From: Paenirhizobium naphthalenivorans
GTDB lineage: Bacteria > Pseudomonadota > Alphaproteobacteria > Rhizobiales > Rhizobiaceae
Assembly: GCF_007992095.1 (NCBI RefSeq)
Contig: NZ_BJZP01000015.1
Span: 1-64,000 of the forward strand
Length of the DNA stretch: 64,000 nucleotides
Direction of reading: 5' to 3'
The notes beneath the pieces are model-generated. The model made no database searches. It saw nothing but the letters and a program-made list of their open reading frames with translations, and was not told where the DNA came from. The position numbers were made by a program, and so were the translations under genes. Each line of letters begins with the position of its first letter. The first letter of the stretch is position 1. Shown in pieces: positions 57,547 to 64,000 of this stretch.

Positions 57547-58014
57547 ATGCGTCACGTCGATTTTTCCCCACTCTACCGCTCTACCGTCGGCTTCGATCGG
57601 CTGTTCACCATGCTGGACAGCCTCGGTCAGCCGGAGCAGACCCAGACCTATCCGCCCTACAATATCGAGCGTACTGGCGAGACCACCTATCGCATCACCA
57701 TGGCTGTGGCTGGTTTCGACGAAACCGAGCTTTCGATCGAAGCCCATGCCCATGTACTGACGGTGAAGGGCGAGAAGGCCGAGGAAGACAAGGCCGAGCA
57801 GAGCGAACTCCTCTACCGCGGTATTGCCAAGCGCGCCTTTGAGCGACGCTTTCAGCTTGCCGACCATGTGGAGGTGCAGAGCGCTTCGCTGAAGAACGGT
57901 CTGCTGCACATTGATCTCTTGCGCAACATTCCCGAGGCGATGAAGCCGCGCAGGATTGCGATCAGCGCCGAGGCGGCGAGCGCCCCCAAGGCGATCGAGG
58001 CCCGCGTCGCCTGA
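57547..58014 (+). CDS. Small heat-shock protein (Hsp20 / IbpA type)
   Basis: The 155-residue chaperone has an N-terminal FDRLFTMLDSL segment and the alpha-crystallin domain (about 35-135), with YPPYNIERTGETTYRITMA at its start and the EKSYLYRGIAxRxFERxFxL-type motif here as LLYRGIAKRAFERRFQLAD, then KNGLLHIDLLRNIP (the NGLLxIxL motif). It holds unfolding proteins until refolding. I chose ATG 57547 directly after AAGGAGG; upstream in-frame ATG codons lie in the leader structure. A heat-shock promoter and ROSE-like leader point to temperature control. Confidence 0.94.
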   Translation: MRHVDFSPLYRSTVGFDRLFTMLDSLGQPEQTQTYPPYNIERTGETTYRITMAVAGFDETELSIEAHAHVLTVKGEKAEEDKAEQSELLYRGIAKRAFERRFQLADHVEVQSASLKNGLLHIDLLRNIPEAMKPRRIAISAEAASAPKAIEARVA

Positions 58015-58044
58015 TCGGCGCGTCTGGCGTTCATTCAATTAATA

Positions 58045-58076
58045 AGGGCGGCTCCCGGACGGGAGGCGCCCTTTTT
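58045..58076 (+). terminator. Rho-independent terminator of hsp20
   Basis: AGGGCG with inner CTCCCG pairs with CGGGAG and CGCCCT in a stem of about 12 bp, followed by TTTTT. It lies 30 bases past the hsp20 stop codon. Confidence 0.9.
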
Positions 58077-58102
58077 CGTGGCCATGCCTCGGGTGCGGCC
58101 GA

Positions 58103-59152
58103 TCAGGCCAGCACTTCAAGGAAACGGTCGACGTCATCTTGCGTCGTGGCGAAGCTTGTCACCAGGCGGATCAGCATCTCGTCTTGCTGGAGCAGGTTTG
58201 GGGTTTCTACAGGCACGGGCCAGTCGTAGAACTTGGCGCCACGGCTTTCGGCAAGGGCTGCGGCTTCTTTGGGCAGGACGGTGAAAACCTCATTGGTTGT
58301 CGTGCTCCAGGCAAGCCTGCTCTTTGCCGAGGCGGCGATGCCGGCGCGCAGTCTGTCGGCCATGGCGTTGGCATTCCGGGCGAGTTCAAGCCAGAGGCCG
58401 CCCTCGAGATAGGCCTCGAATTGCGCCGAGATGAAACGGGTCTTGGAAAAGAGCTGGGCCGAGCGCTTGCGAATGAAGGGCATTTCGCTCGCCAGTTCCG
58501 GCTTCAAGAAGATGATCGCCTCTGCGCACCAGCAACCGTTCTTGGTGGCACCGAAGGAGAGGATGTCGACGCCGCGCTTCCAGGTCATGTCGGCCGGGCT
58601 GGCGTCAAGCGCGACCAGCGCATTGGCGAAGCGCGCGCCGTCCATGTGGAGTGGCAGATTGTTCGCCCGTGCGATGGCGCCGATCGCCGCGATCTCGTCG
58701 AGCGTGTAAATGGTTCCCGATTCCGTCGCTTGGGTGATGGTGACGGCCATGGGACGGCCCTGATGCACGGCGCCGGGCGGGAAGCGACCAATCGCGGCGG
58801 CCAGTGCATCCTTGTCGATCTTGCCGCCGGGGCCGGGAACAGGGACCAGCCGGCAGGCGCCGGTCAGGAACTCCGGCGCGCCGCACTCGTCGGCCGTCAC
58901 GTGGGCCTCCGAATGACAGAAGGTGACGCCGCCGGGTCTGGCGACGGCGGCGAGCGCCAGTGAGTTGGCTGCGGTGCCGGTTCCGACGAAGTAGACGGCG
59001 ACCTCGCGCTGGAACAGTTCGTTGAAACGTTCCTCCATGTGACGGTCGAGATCGCTGGTACCATAGGCGGCGGCATAGCCTGCGGCTTCGCGCGCCAGGC
59101 TTTCGGCGATCTTGGGATGGGCGCCGGCCCAATTGTCGGAGGCGAAAAACAT
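58103..59152 (-). CDS. Low-specificity L-threonine aldolase-like enzyme
   Basis: The 349-residue protein is a fold-type I PLP enzyme of the threonine aldolase/beta-eliminating lyase group, splitting threonine or allo-threonine to glycine and acetaldehyde. FASDNWAGAHPKI and GTGTAANSLAL are at the N-terminus, HMDGARFANAL binds the cofactor and SFGATKNGCW carries the Schiff-base Lys. I chose ATG 59152, where homologues start. It is divergent from gltB. Confidence 0.88.
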   Translation of the reverse strand: MFFASDNWAGAHPKIAESLAREAAGYAAAYGTSDLDRHMEERFNELFQREVAVYFVGTGTAANSLALAAVARPGGVTFCHSEAHVTADECGAPEFLTGACRLVPVPGPGGKIDKDALAAAIGRFPPGAVHQGRPMAVTITQATESGTIYTLDEIAAIGAIARANNLPLHMDGARFANALVALDASPADMTWKRGVDILSFGATKNGCWCAEAIIFLKPELASEMPFIRKRSAQLFSKTRFISAQFEAYLEGGLWLELARNANAMADRLRAGIAASAKSRLAWSTTTNEVFTVLPKEAAALAESRGAKFYDWPVPVETPNLLQQDEMLIRLVTSFATTQDDVDRFLEVLA

Positions 59153-59286
59153 GACAATAATTCCGTGTGGGAGAGGTGAAATCGGTAAGCGCCAGATTAG
59201 GGATTTCACGGGCCTGATCAATCTATTCCGTATCGGACCGATATCGCTTTATACGTTTGCGCAATAAGCCTCGATAAAGATGCGAG

Positions 59287-59309
59287 ATTGAGCAAGAAAA
59301 TTACTCAAT
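59287..59309. promoter_or_regulatory. Inverted repeat in the gltB upstream region
   Basis: ATTGAG and CTCAAT are separated by 11 bases in an AT-rich setting. It could be a regulator site for gltB or for the divergent aldolase gene. The protein is not identified. Confidence 0.35.
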
Positions 59310-59406
59310 TGCGCATAGGGCGGCAATTAAAGGTATGTTGCGGCGATAATTTTTTTTCGAGGTGCCTTGCGTCGGCATGCGGTTTCTGTCATAGAAAATT
59401 GAAAAA

Positions 59407-59427
59407 TAGGTCAGAGCGATTGACCTA
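59407..59427. promoter_or_regulatory. Strong dyad upstream of gltB
   Basis: TAGGTCA-GAGCGAT-TGACCTA is a perfect 7-bp dyad that extends outward imperfectly (TTGAA...TTCAA). It lies about 145 bases before the gltB start and so is a likely operator. It could be a GltC/LysR-type or Lrp-type site, but this is not established. Confidence 0.45.
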
Positions 59428-59571
59428 ATTCAAAGCTCTTGAGCCGGCTCGGTTCGCTTGTCATGATGGTGAGAGCAATTTCCACCAGAGTGAAGCGACT
59501 GCGCTGGCGTCGGTGTCAGCGATTCTGGCAAGTTTCGTCCGGGTATCCGGGCCCATTTTGGAGGGAAGGCA

Positions 59572-62500
59572 ATGACCAAGATGACGCCATCCGAAGAGAT
59601 CATGCAGGCATCCACCGTGGCGCACGACGATTCCGCCGTGCGAACGGCAGCCTATGGTCTTCCCGCCAAGCAGGGTCTCTACGACCCGCGGAACGAGCAC
59701 GACGCCTGCGGCGTCGGCTTCATCGCCCATATGAAGGGGCAGAAGTCGCACCAGATCGTCAAGGATGGTCTGTTCATCCTGGAAAACCTCACCCATCGCG
59801 GCGCCGTCGGGGCCGATCCGCTGATGGGCGACGGCGCGGGTCTTCTGGTGCAGATCCCGGACCGCTTCTTCCGCGAGGAAATGGCCAAGCAGGGCATCAC
59901 CCTGCCGAAGGCCGGCGAATACGCCGTCGGCCATTTCTTCTTCCCGCAGGACGAGGCGCAGATCGCCCATTTCAAGACAGTCATCGCCGACGTCTGTCAG
60001 GCCGAAGGGCAGGAGCTGATCGGCTATCGCGACGTGCCGGTCGACAACTCGTCGTTGTCCAAGGCGCCTGACATCGCCGCGACCGAACCTCGCCATATTC
60101 AGGTCTTCATCGGCGCCGGCCGCGATGCCGCGACCCAGGAGCAGTTCGAGCGTCGTCTCTTCCTGCTGCGCAAGGTCATCTCCAACCGCATCTATGACGA
60201 GTTCAAGGGCGAGGAGATCGGCTTCTATCCGGTGTCGCTGTCCTCTTCGACGATCGTCTACAAGGGCATGTTCCTCGCCTATCAGGTCGGGGCATACTAT
60301 AAGGATCTTGCTGATCCACGCTTCGAGTCGGCCGTGGCGCTTGTCCACCAGCGCTTCTCGACCAATACCTTCCCGTCGTGGAAGCTGGCGCATCCCTACC
60401 GTATGGTCGCCCACAACGGCGAAATCAACACGCTTCGCGGCAACGTCAACTGGATGGCGGCGCGTCAGGCTTCGGTCTCGTCGCCCTTGTTTGGTCCGGA
60501 CATCTCCAAGCTTTGGCCGATCTCTTACGAAGGCCAGTCGGACACCGCCTGCTTCGACAATGCGCTCGAGTTCCTCCAGCGGGGCGGTTATCCGTTGGCG
60601 CATGCCGTCATGATGCTGATCCCGGAGGCATGGGCCGGCAACCAGCTGATGAGCCCCGAGCGTAAGGCATTCTACGAGTATCATGCCGCTTTGATGGAGC
60701 CGTGGGACGGCCCGGCGGCGGTATGCTTCACCGACGGCCGACAGATCGGCGCCACGCTCGACCGTAACGGCCTTCGGCCGGCCCGCTATCTCGTCACCAA
60801 CGACGATCGCGTCATCCTGGCGTCGGAAGCCGGTACATTGCCGGTTCCCGAGGAGAGCATCATCAAGAAATGGCGCCTGCAGCCGGGCAAGATGCTGCTG
60901 ATTGACATGGAGAAGGGGCGCATCGTTTCCGACGAGGAGGTGAAGTCCGATCTCGCCATGGGGCATCCCTATCGCGAGTGGCTGGACCGTACCCAGCTGA
61001 TCCTCGAAGACCTGAAGCCGGTGGAGCCGCGCGCATTGCGGCGCGACGTCTCGCTGCTCGATCGCCAGCAGGCTTTCGGTTACACGATCGAAGACACCAA
61101 GCTTCTGATGTCGCCGATGGCCACGACCGGTCAGGAGGCAATCGGCTCGATGGGTACCGATACGCCGATTTCCGCCATGTCGCAGAAGTCGAAGCTGCTT
61201 TACACCTATTTCAAGCAGAACTTCGCCCAGGTGACCAACCCGCCGATCGACCCGATCCGCGAAGAGCTGGTGATGAGCCTGGTGTCGTTCATCGGCCCGC
61301 GCCCGAACATTCTCGACCACGCCGGCATGGCCCATGCCAAGCGGCTGGAAGTTCGCCAGCCGATCCTGACCAATGGCGATCTCGAGAAGATCCGTTCGAT
61401 CGGCCATACCGAGGATCGCTTCGACACCAAGACGCTGGACTTCACCTATGACGCCGAGCGCGGCGCCGAAGGCATGCCGGAAATGCTCGAGCGCCTGTGC
61501 GAACGGGCCGAGGCAGCGGTTCGCGGTGGCTACAACATCATCGTGTTGTCCGACCGCCAGCTCGGCCCGGACCGTATCGCCATCCCGGCGCTTCTGGCGA
61601 CGGCAGCCGTGCACCATCACCTGATCCGCAAGGGGCTTCGCACCTCGGTTGGCCTCGTGGTCGAATCGGGCGAGCCGCGTGAAGTGCATCACTTCTGCTG
61701 TCTCGCCGGTTTTGGCGCGGAAGCAATCAACCCCTATCTCGCCTTCGACACCCTGCTCGACATGCACAAGCATGGCGAGTTCCCCAAGGAAGTGTCGGAA
61801 GACGAGGTTGTCTACCGCTTCATCAAGGCGGTCGGGAAGGGCATTCTCAAGGTTATGTCCAAGATGGGCATTTCGACCTACCAGTCCTATTGCGGCGCGC
61901 AGATCTTCGACGCGGTCGGCCTGTCGTCGGAACTGGTCGAAAAGTATTTCTTCGGGACCGCCACCACGATCGAGGGCATCGGTCTTGTCGAGATCGCCGA
62001 GGAAACCGTCTCCCGTCACAAGGCAGCCTTCGGTAAGGATCCTATTCTCGCCAATGCGCTCGACATCGGCGGCGAGTATGCCTTCCGCATGCGTGGCGAA
62101 AATCACGCCTGGAGCCCGGACTCGATCGCGGCCCTGCAGCATGCCGTGCGCGGCAATAGTCAGGAACGCTACCGTGAATTCGCCAAGATGGTCAACGAGA
62201 CGACGCTGCGTCTCAATACCATCCGTGGCCTGTTCAAGATCAAGAGTGCCGAGACGCTTGGCCGCAAGCCGATCTCGATCGACGAGGTCGAGCCGGCAGC
62301 CGAAATAGTCAAGCGCTTTGCAACCGGCGCCATGTCCTTCGGTTCGATCAGCCGCGAAGCGCATACCACGCTGGCCATTGCGATGAACAAGATCGGTGGC
62401 AAGTCGAACACCGGTGAAGGCGGCGAGGAAAGCGATCGCTACATGCCGCTGCCGAATGGTTCGATGAACCCGGAACGCTCGGCGATCAAGCAGGTCGCAT

Positions 62501-64000
62501 CCGGCCGCTTCGGTGTCACCACCGAATACCTGGTCAATGCCGATATGTTGCAGATCAAGGTGGCACAGGGGGCCAAGCCCGGTGAGGGCGGACAGTTGCC
62601 CGGCCACAAGGTCGATGCGACGATCGCCAAGACCCGCCACTCGACCCCAGGTGTCGGCCTGATCTCGCCGCCGCCACACCACGACATCTATTCGATCGAG
62701 GACCTGGCGCAGCTGATCTTCGACCTGAAGAACGTCAATCCGGTGGCCGATGTCTCGGTCAAGCTCGTCTCGGAAGTGGGTGTCGGCACGGTTGCTGCCG
62801 GGGTCGCCAAGGCGCGCGCCGATCATATCACGATCTCCGGCTTCGACGGCGGCACCGGCGCGTCGCCGCTGACCTCGCTGAAGCATGCCGGCTCGCCATG
62901 GGAAATCGGTCTTGCCGAAACCCAGCAGACGCTGGTGCTCAACGGTCTGCGCTCGCGAATCGCCCTTCAGGTCGACGGCGGTCTCAAGACCGGCCGTGAC
63001 GTCATCATCGGTGCGCTGCTCGGGGCCGACGAATTCGGTTTCGCTACCGCGCCGCTGATCGCCGCCGGCTGCATCATGATGCGCAAATGCCACCTCAATA
63101 CCTGCCCGGTCGGCGTCGCCACCCAGGACCCGGTTCTGCGTAAACGCTTCAAGGGTACGCCGGAGCATGTCGTCAACTACTTCTTCTTCGTCGCCGAGGA
63201 AGTGCGTGAGATCCTCGCATCACTGGGCGTTGCCCGGCTCGACGAGATCATCGGCGCGTCCGAGCTGCTCGAAAAGGAGGAGATGCTGGCGCATTGGAAG
63301 GCCAAGGGTCTCGACTTCTCGAAGATCTTCCACAAGGTTGAGGCACCGAAGCCTGCCACCTATTGGACCGAGCGGCAGAAGCACCCGATCGACGACGTGC
63401 TGGATCGCAGGCTGATCGAAAAGGCCATGCCGGCTCTCGAGGCCAAGCAGCCGGTGGTGTTCGACATCGATATCAAGAACGTCGACCGTTCGGCCGGCGC
63501 CATGCTGTCCGGCGAGCTCGCCAAGCGCCATGGCCACAAGGGCCTGAAGGACGACACGATCCACGTTACGCTCAACGGCACGGCTGGCCAGTCCTTTGGC
63601 GCCTTCCTCGCCCGTGGCATTACCTTTGACCTCGTCGGCGACGGTAATGACTATGTCGGCAAGGGCCTGTCGGGAGGACGCATCATCGTCCGTCCGCCGG
63701 AAAACACCAAGATCATCGCCGAAGAGTCGATCATCGTCGGCAACACGGTGCTTTACGGAGCGATCGCCGGCGAATGCTACTTCCGCGGTGTGGCTGGCGA
63801 ACGCTTCGCCGTGCGCAACTCGGGGGCGGTTGCTGTGGTCGAGGGCGTGGGTGACCATGGCTGCGAATACATGACGGGCGGTGTGGTCGTCGTGCTCGGC
63901 CAGACCGGACGCAATTTCGCGGCCGGCATGTCGGGCGGTGTAGCCTATGTGCTGGACGAGAGCGGCGACTTCGCCTCGCGCTGCAACATGGCGATGGTCG
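59572..64000 (+). CDS. gltB: Glutamate synthase (NADPH) large subunit, cut by the window edge
   Basis: GltB makes glutamate from glutamine and 2-oxoglutarate with the small subunit GltD. 1476 of an expected roughly 1570 residues are in the window. The short propeptide ends at [10 protein letters not shown], so Cys46 becomes the N-terminal amidotransferase nucleophile (Ntn domain to about residue 450). The central domain, the FMN-binding synthase domain ([20 protein letters not shown], then [14 protein letters not shown]) and the iron-sulfur cysteines [17 protein letters not shown] follow. The last part visible is the start of the C-terminal beta-helix. Start ATG 59572 follows GGAGGGAAGG. Confidence 0.96.
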   Translation, partial: MTKMTPSEEIMQASTVAHDDSAVRTAAYGLPAKQGLYDPRNEHDACGVGFIAHMKGQKSHQIVKDGLFILENLTHRGAVGADPLMGDGAGLLVQIPDRFFREEMAKQGITLPKAGEYAVGHFFFPQDEAQIAHFKTVIADVCQAEGQELIGYRDVPVDNSSLSKAPDIAATEPRHIQVFIGAGRDAATQEQFERRLFLLRKVISNRIYDEFKGEEIGFYPVSLSSSTIVYKGMFLAYQVGAYYKDLADPRFESAVALVHQRFSTNTFPSWKLAHPYRMVAHNGEINTLRGNVNWMAARQASVSSPLFGPDISKLWPISYEGQSDTACFDNALEFLQRGGYPLAHAVMMLIPEAWAGNQLMSPERKAFYEYHAALMEPWDGPAAVCFTDGRQIGATLDRNGLRPARYLVTNDDRVILASEAGTLPVPEESIIKKWRLQPGKMLLIDMEKGRIVSDEEVKSDLAMGHPYREWLDRTQLILEDLKPVEPRALRRDVSLLDRQQAFGYTIEDTKLLMSPMATTGQEAIGSMGTDTPISAMSQKSKLLYTYFKQNFAQVTNPPIDPIREELVMSLVSFIGPRPNILDHAGMAHAKRLEVRQPILTNGDLEKIRSIGHTEDRFDTKTLDFTYDAERGAEGMPEMLERLCERAEAAVRGGYNIIVLSDRQLGPDRIAIPALLATAAVHHHLIRKGLRTSVGLVVESGEPREVHHFCCLAGFGAEAINPYLAFDTLLDMHKHGEFPKEVSEDEVVYRFIKAVGKGILKVMSKMGISTYQSYCGAQIFDAVGLSSELVEKYFFGTATTIEGIGLVEIAEETVSRHKAAFGKDPILANALDIGGEYAFRMRGENHAWSPDSIAALQHAVRGNSQERYREFAKMVNETTLRLNTIRGLFKIKSAETLGRKPISIDEVEPAAEIVKRFATGAMSFGSISREAHTTLAIAMNKIGGKSNTGEGGEESDRYMPLPNGSMNPERSAIKQVASGRFGVTTEYLVNADMLQIKVAQGAKPGEGGQLPGHKVDATIAKTRHSTPGVGLISPPPHHDIYSIEDLAQLIFDLKNVNPVADVSVKLVSEVGVGTVAAGVAKARADHITISGFDGGTGASPLTSLKHAGSPWEIGLAETQQTLVLNGLRSRIALQVDGGLKTGRDVIIGALLGADEFGFATAPLIAAGCIMMRKCHLNTCPVGVATQDPVLRKRFKGTPEHVVNYFFFVAEEVREILASLGVARLDEIIGASELLEKEEMLAHWKAKGLDFSKIFHKVEAPKPATYWTERQKHPIDDVLDRRLIEKAMPALEAKQPVVFDIDIKNVDRSAGAMLSGELAKRHGHKGLKDDTIHVTLNGTAGQSFGAFLARGITFDLVGDGNDYVGKGLSGGRIIVRPPENTKIIAEESIIVGNTVLYGAIAGECYFRGVAGERFAVRNSGAVAVVEGVGDHGCEYMTGGVVVVLGQTGRNFAAGMSGGVAYVLDESGDFASRCNMAMV

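Larger units (their letters stand above)
59153..59571. other. Divergent intergenic region before gltB
   Basis: This 419-base stretch holds two dyads (59287-59309 and 59407-59427) and the promoters of gltB and the aldolase gene. I see no gene or riboswitch in it. Confidence 0.5.

Noticed and set aside
57418..58014. Longer Hsp20 frame of 198 residues
   Set aside because: The added N-terminus lies in the regulatory leader and lacks family similarity; ATG 57547 has a perfect ribosome site.
59461..63168. Open frame of 1235 codons on the minus strand under gltB
   Set aside because: It mirrors the gltB coding strand in high-GC DNA, has no ribosome site or recognisable domain, and gltB is clearly real on the plus strand.

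Overview
The window looks like chromosomal DNA of an alphaproteobacterium of the Rhizobiaceae (Rhizobium/Agrobacterium/Ensifer type). The grounds are GC-rich coding sequence, the glgP-glgB-glgC-glgA-pgm-glgX order, a tetrameric soxBDAG sarcosine oxidase operon, a CpdR regulator beside an N-formylglutamate amidohydrolase and a HisN-type phosphatase, a suhB/MmgR-like sRNA between the last two, and a heat-shock gene with a ROSE-like leader. No rRNA, CRISPR array or prophage was seen. One tRNA (Val-GAC) is present.

Layout. 1-2.5 kb: TRAP transporter permeases DctM and DctQ (minus). 2.9-6.2 kb: a membrane c-di-GMP protein (degenerate GGDEF, intact EAL), then an N-acyl amino acid synthase-like gene preceded by a textbook CtrA box. 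6.3-7.7 kb: an aa3-type oxidase subunit IV-like gene and two membrane proteins that look like the membrane domains of proton-pumping transhydrogenase (PntAB and PntB domain II) without either nucleotide-binding domain; this is the most unusual locus. 7.8-9.0 kb: TPR lipoprotein and rpsU. 9.3-14.5 kb: soxBDAG. 14.5-16.1 kb: DUF2332 protein and MaoC-type hydratase. 16.1-27.2 kb: complete glycogen operon (minus). 27.4-28.7 kb: Tad-type von Willebrand A protein. 28.8-35.4 kb: transglutaminase / ATP-grasp-alpha-E / transglutaminase-DUF2126 cluster. 35.5-39.2 kb: TetR-controlled ABC exporter. 39.4-43.7 kb: manC-type mannose enzyme and a Mg2+ P-type ATPase. 43.9-48.5 kb: alcohol dehydrogenase, MarR, FAH-family hydrolase, BetI-like TetR, class III aminotransferase. 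48.7-50.9 kb: coiled-coil protein with an FNR/FixK-type box upstream, and a YkgJ-type cysteine-cluster protein. 51.1-53.6 kb: UDP-galactopyranose mutase, then about 1.2 kb of gene debris (IS3-family remnant, truncated methyltransferase-like gene) ending at tRNA-Val. 53.7-59.2 kb: cpdR, N-formylglutamate amidohydrolase, suhB/MmgR-like sRNA, hisN-type phosphatase, lysophospholipase-like hydrolase, a second possible sRNA, hsp20, threonine aldolase. 59.6 kb to the end: gltB, cut by the window edge.

How the parts work together. The glg genes form one translationally coupled unit covering glucose-1-phosphate activation, polymerisation, branching, phosphorolysis and debranching. soxBDAG oxidatively demethylates sarcosine and passes the one-carbon unit to tetrahydrofolate. 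The 28.8-35.4 kb cluster is a widespread gene set predicted, but to my knowledge not shown, to make or process peptides. The ABC exporter sits in one operon with its TetR regulator, whose likely operator overlaps the promoter. All family assignments come from reading motifs and overall sequence resemblance; no database search was run.
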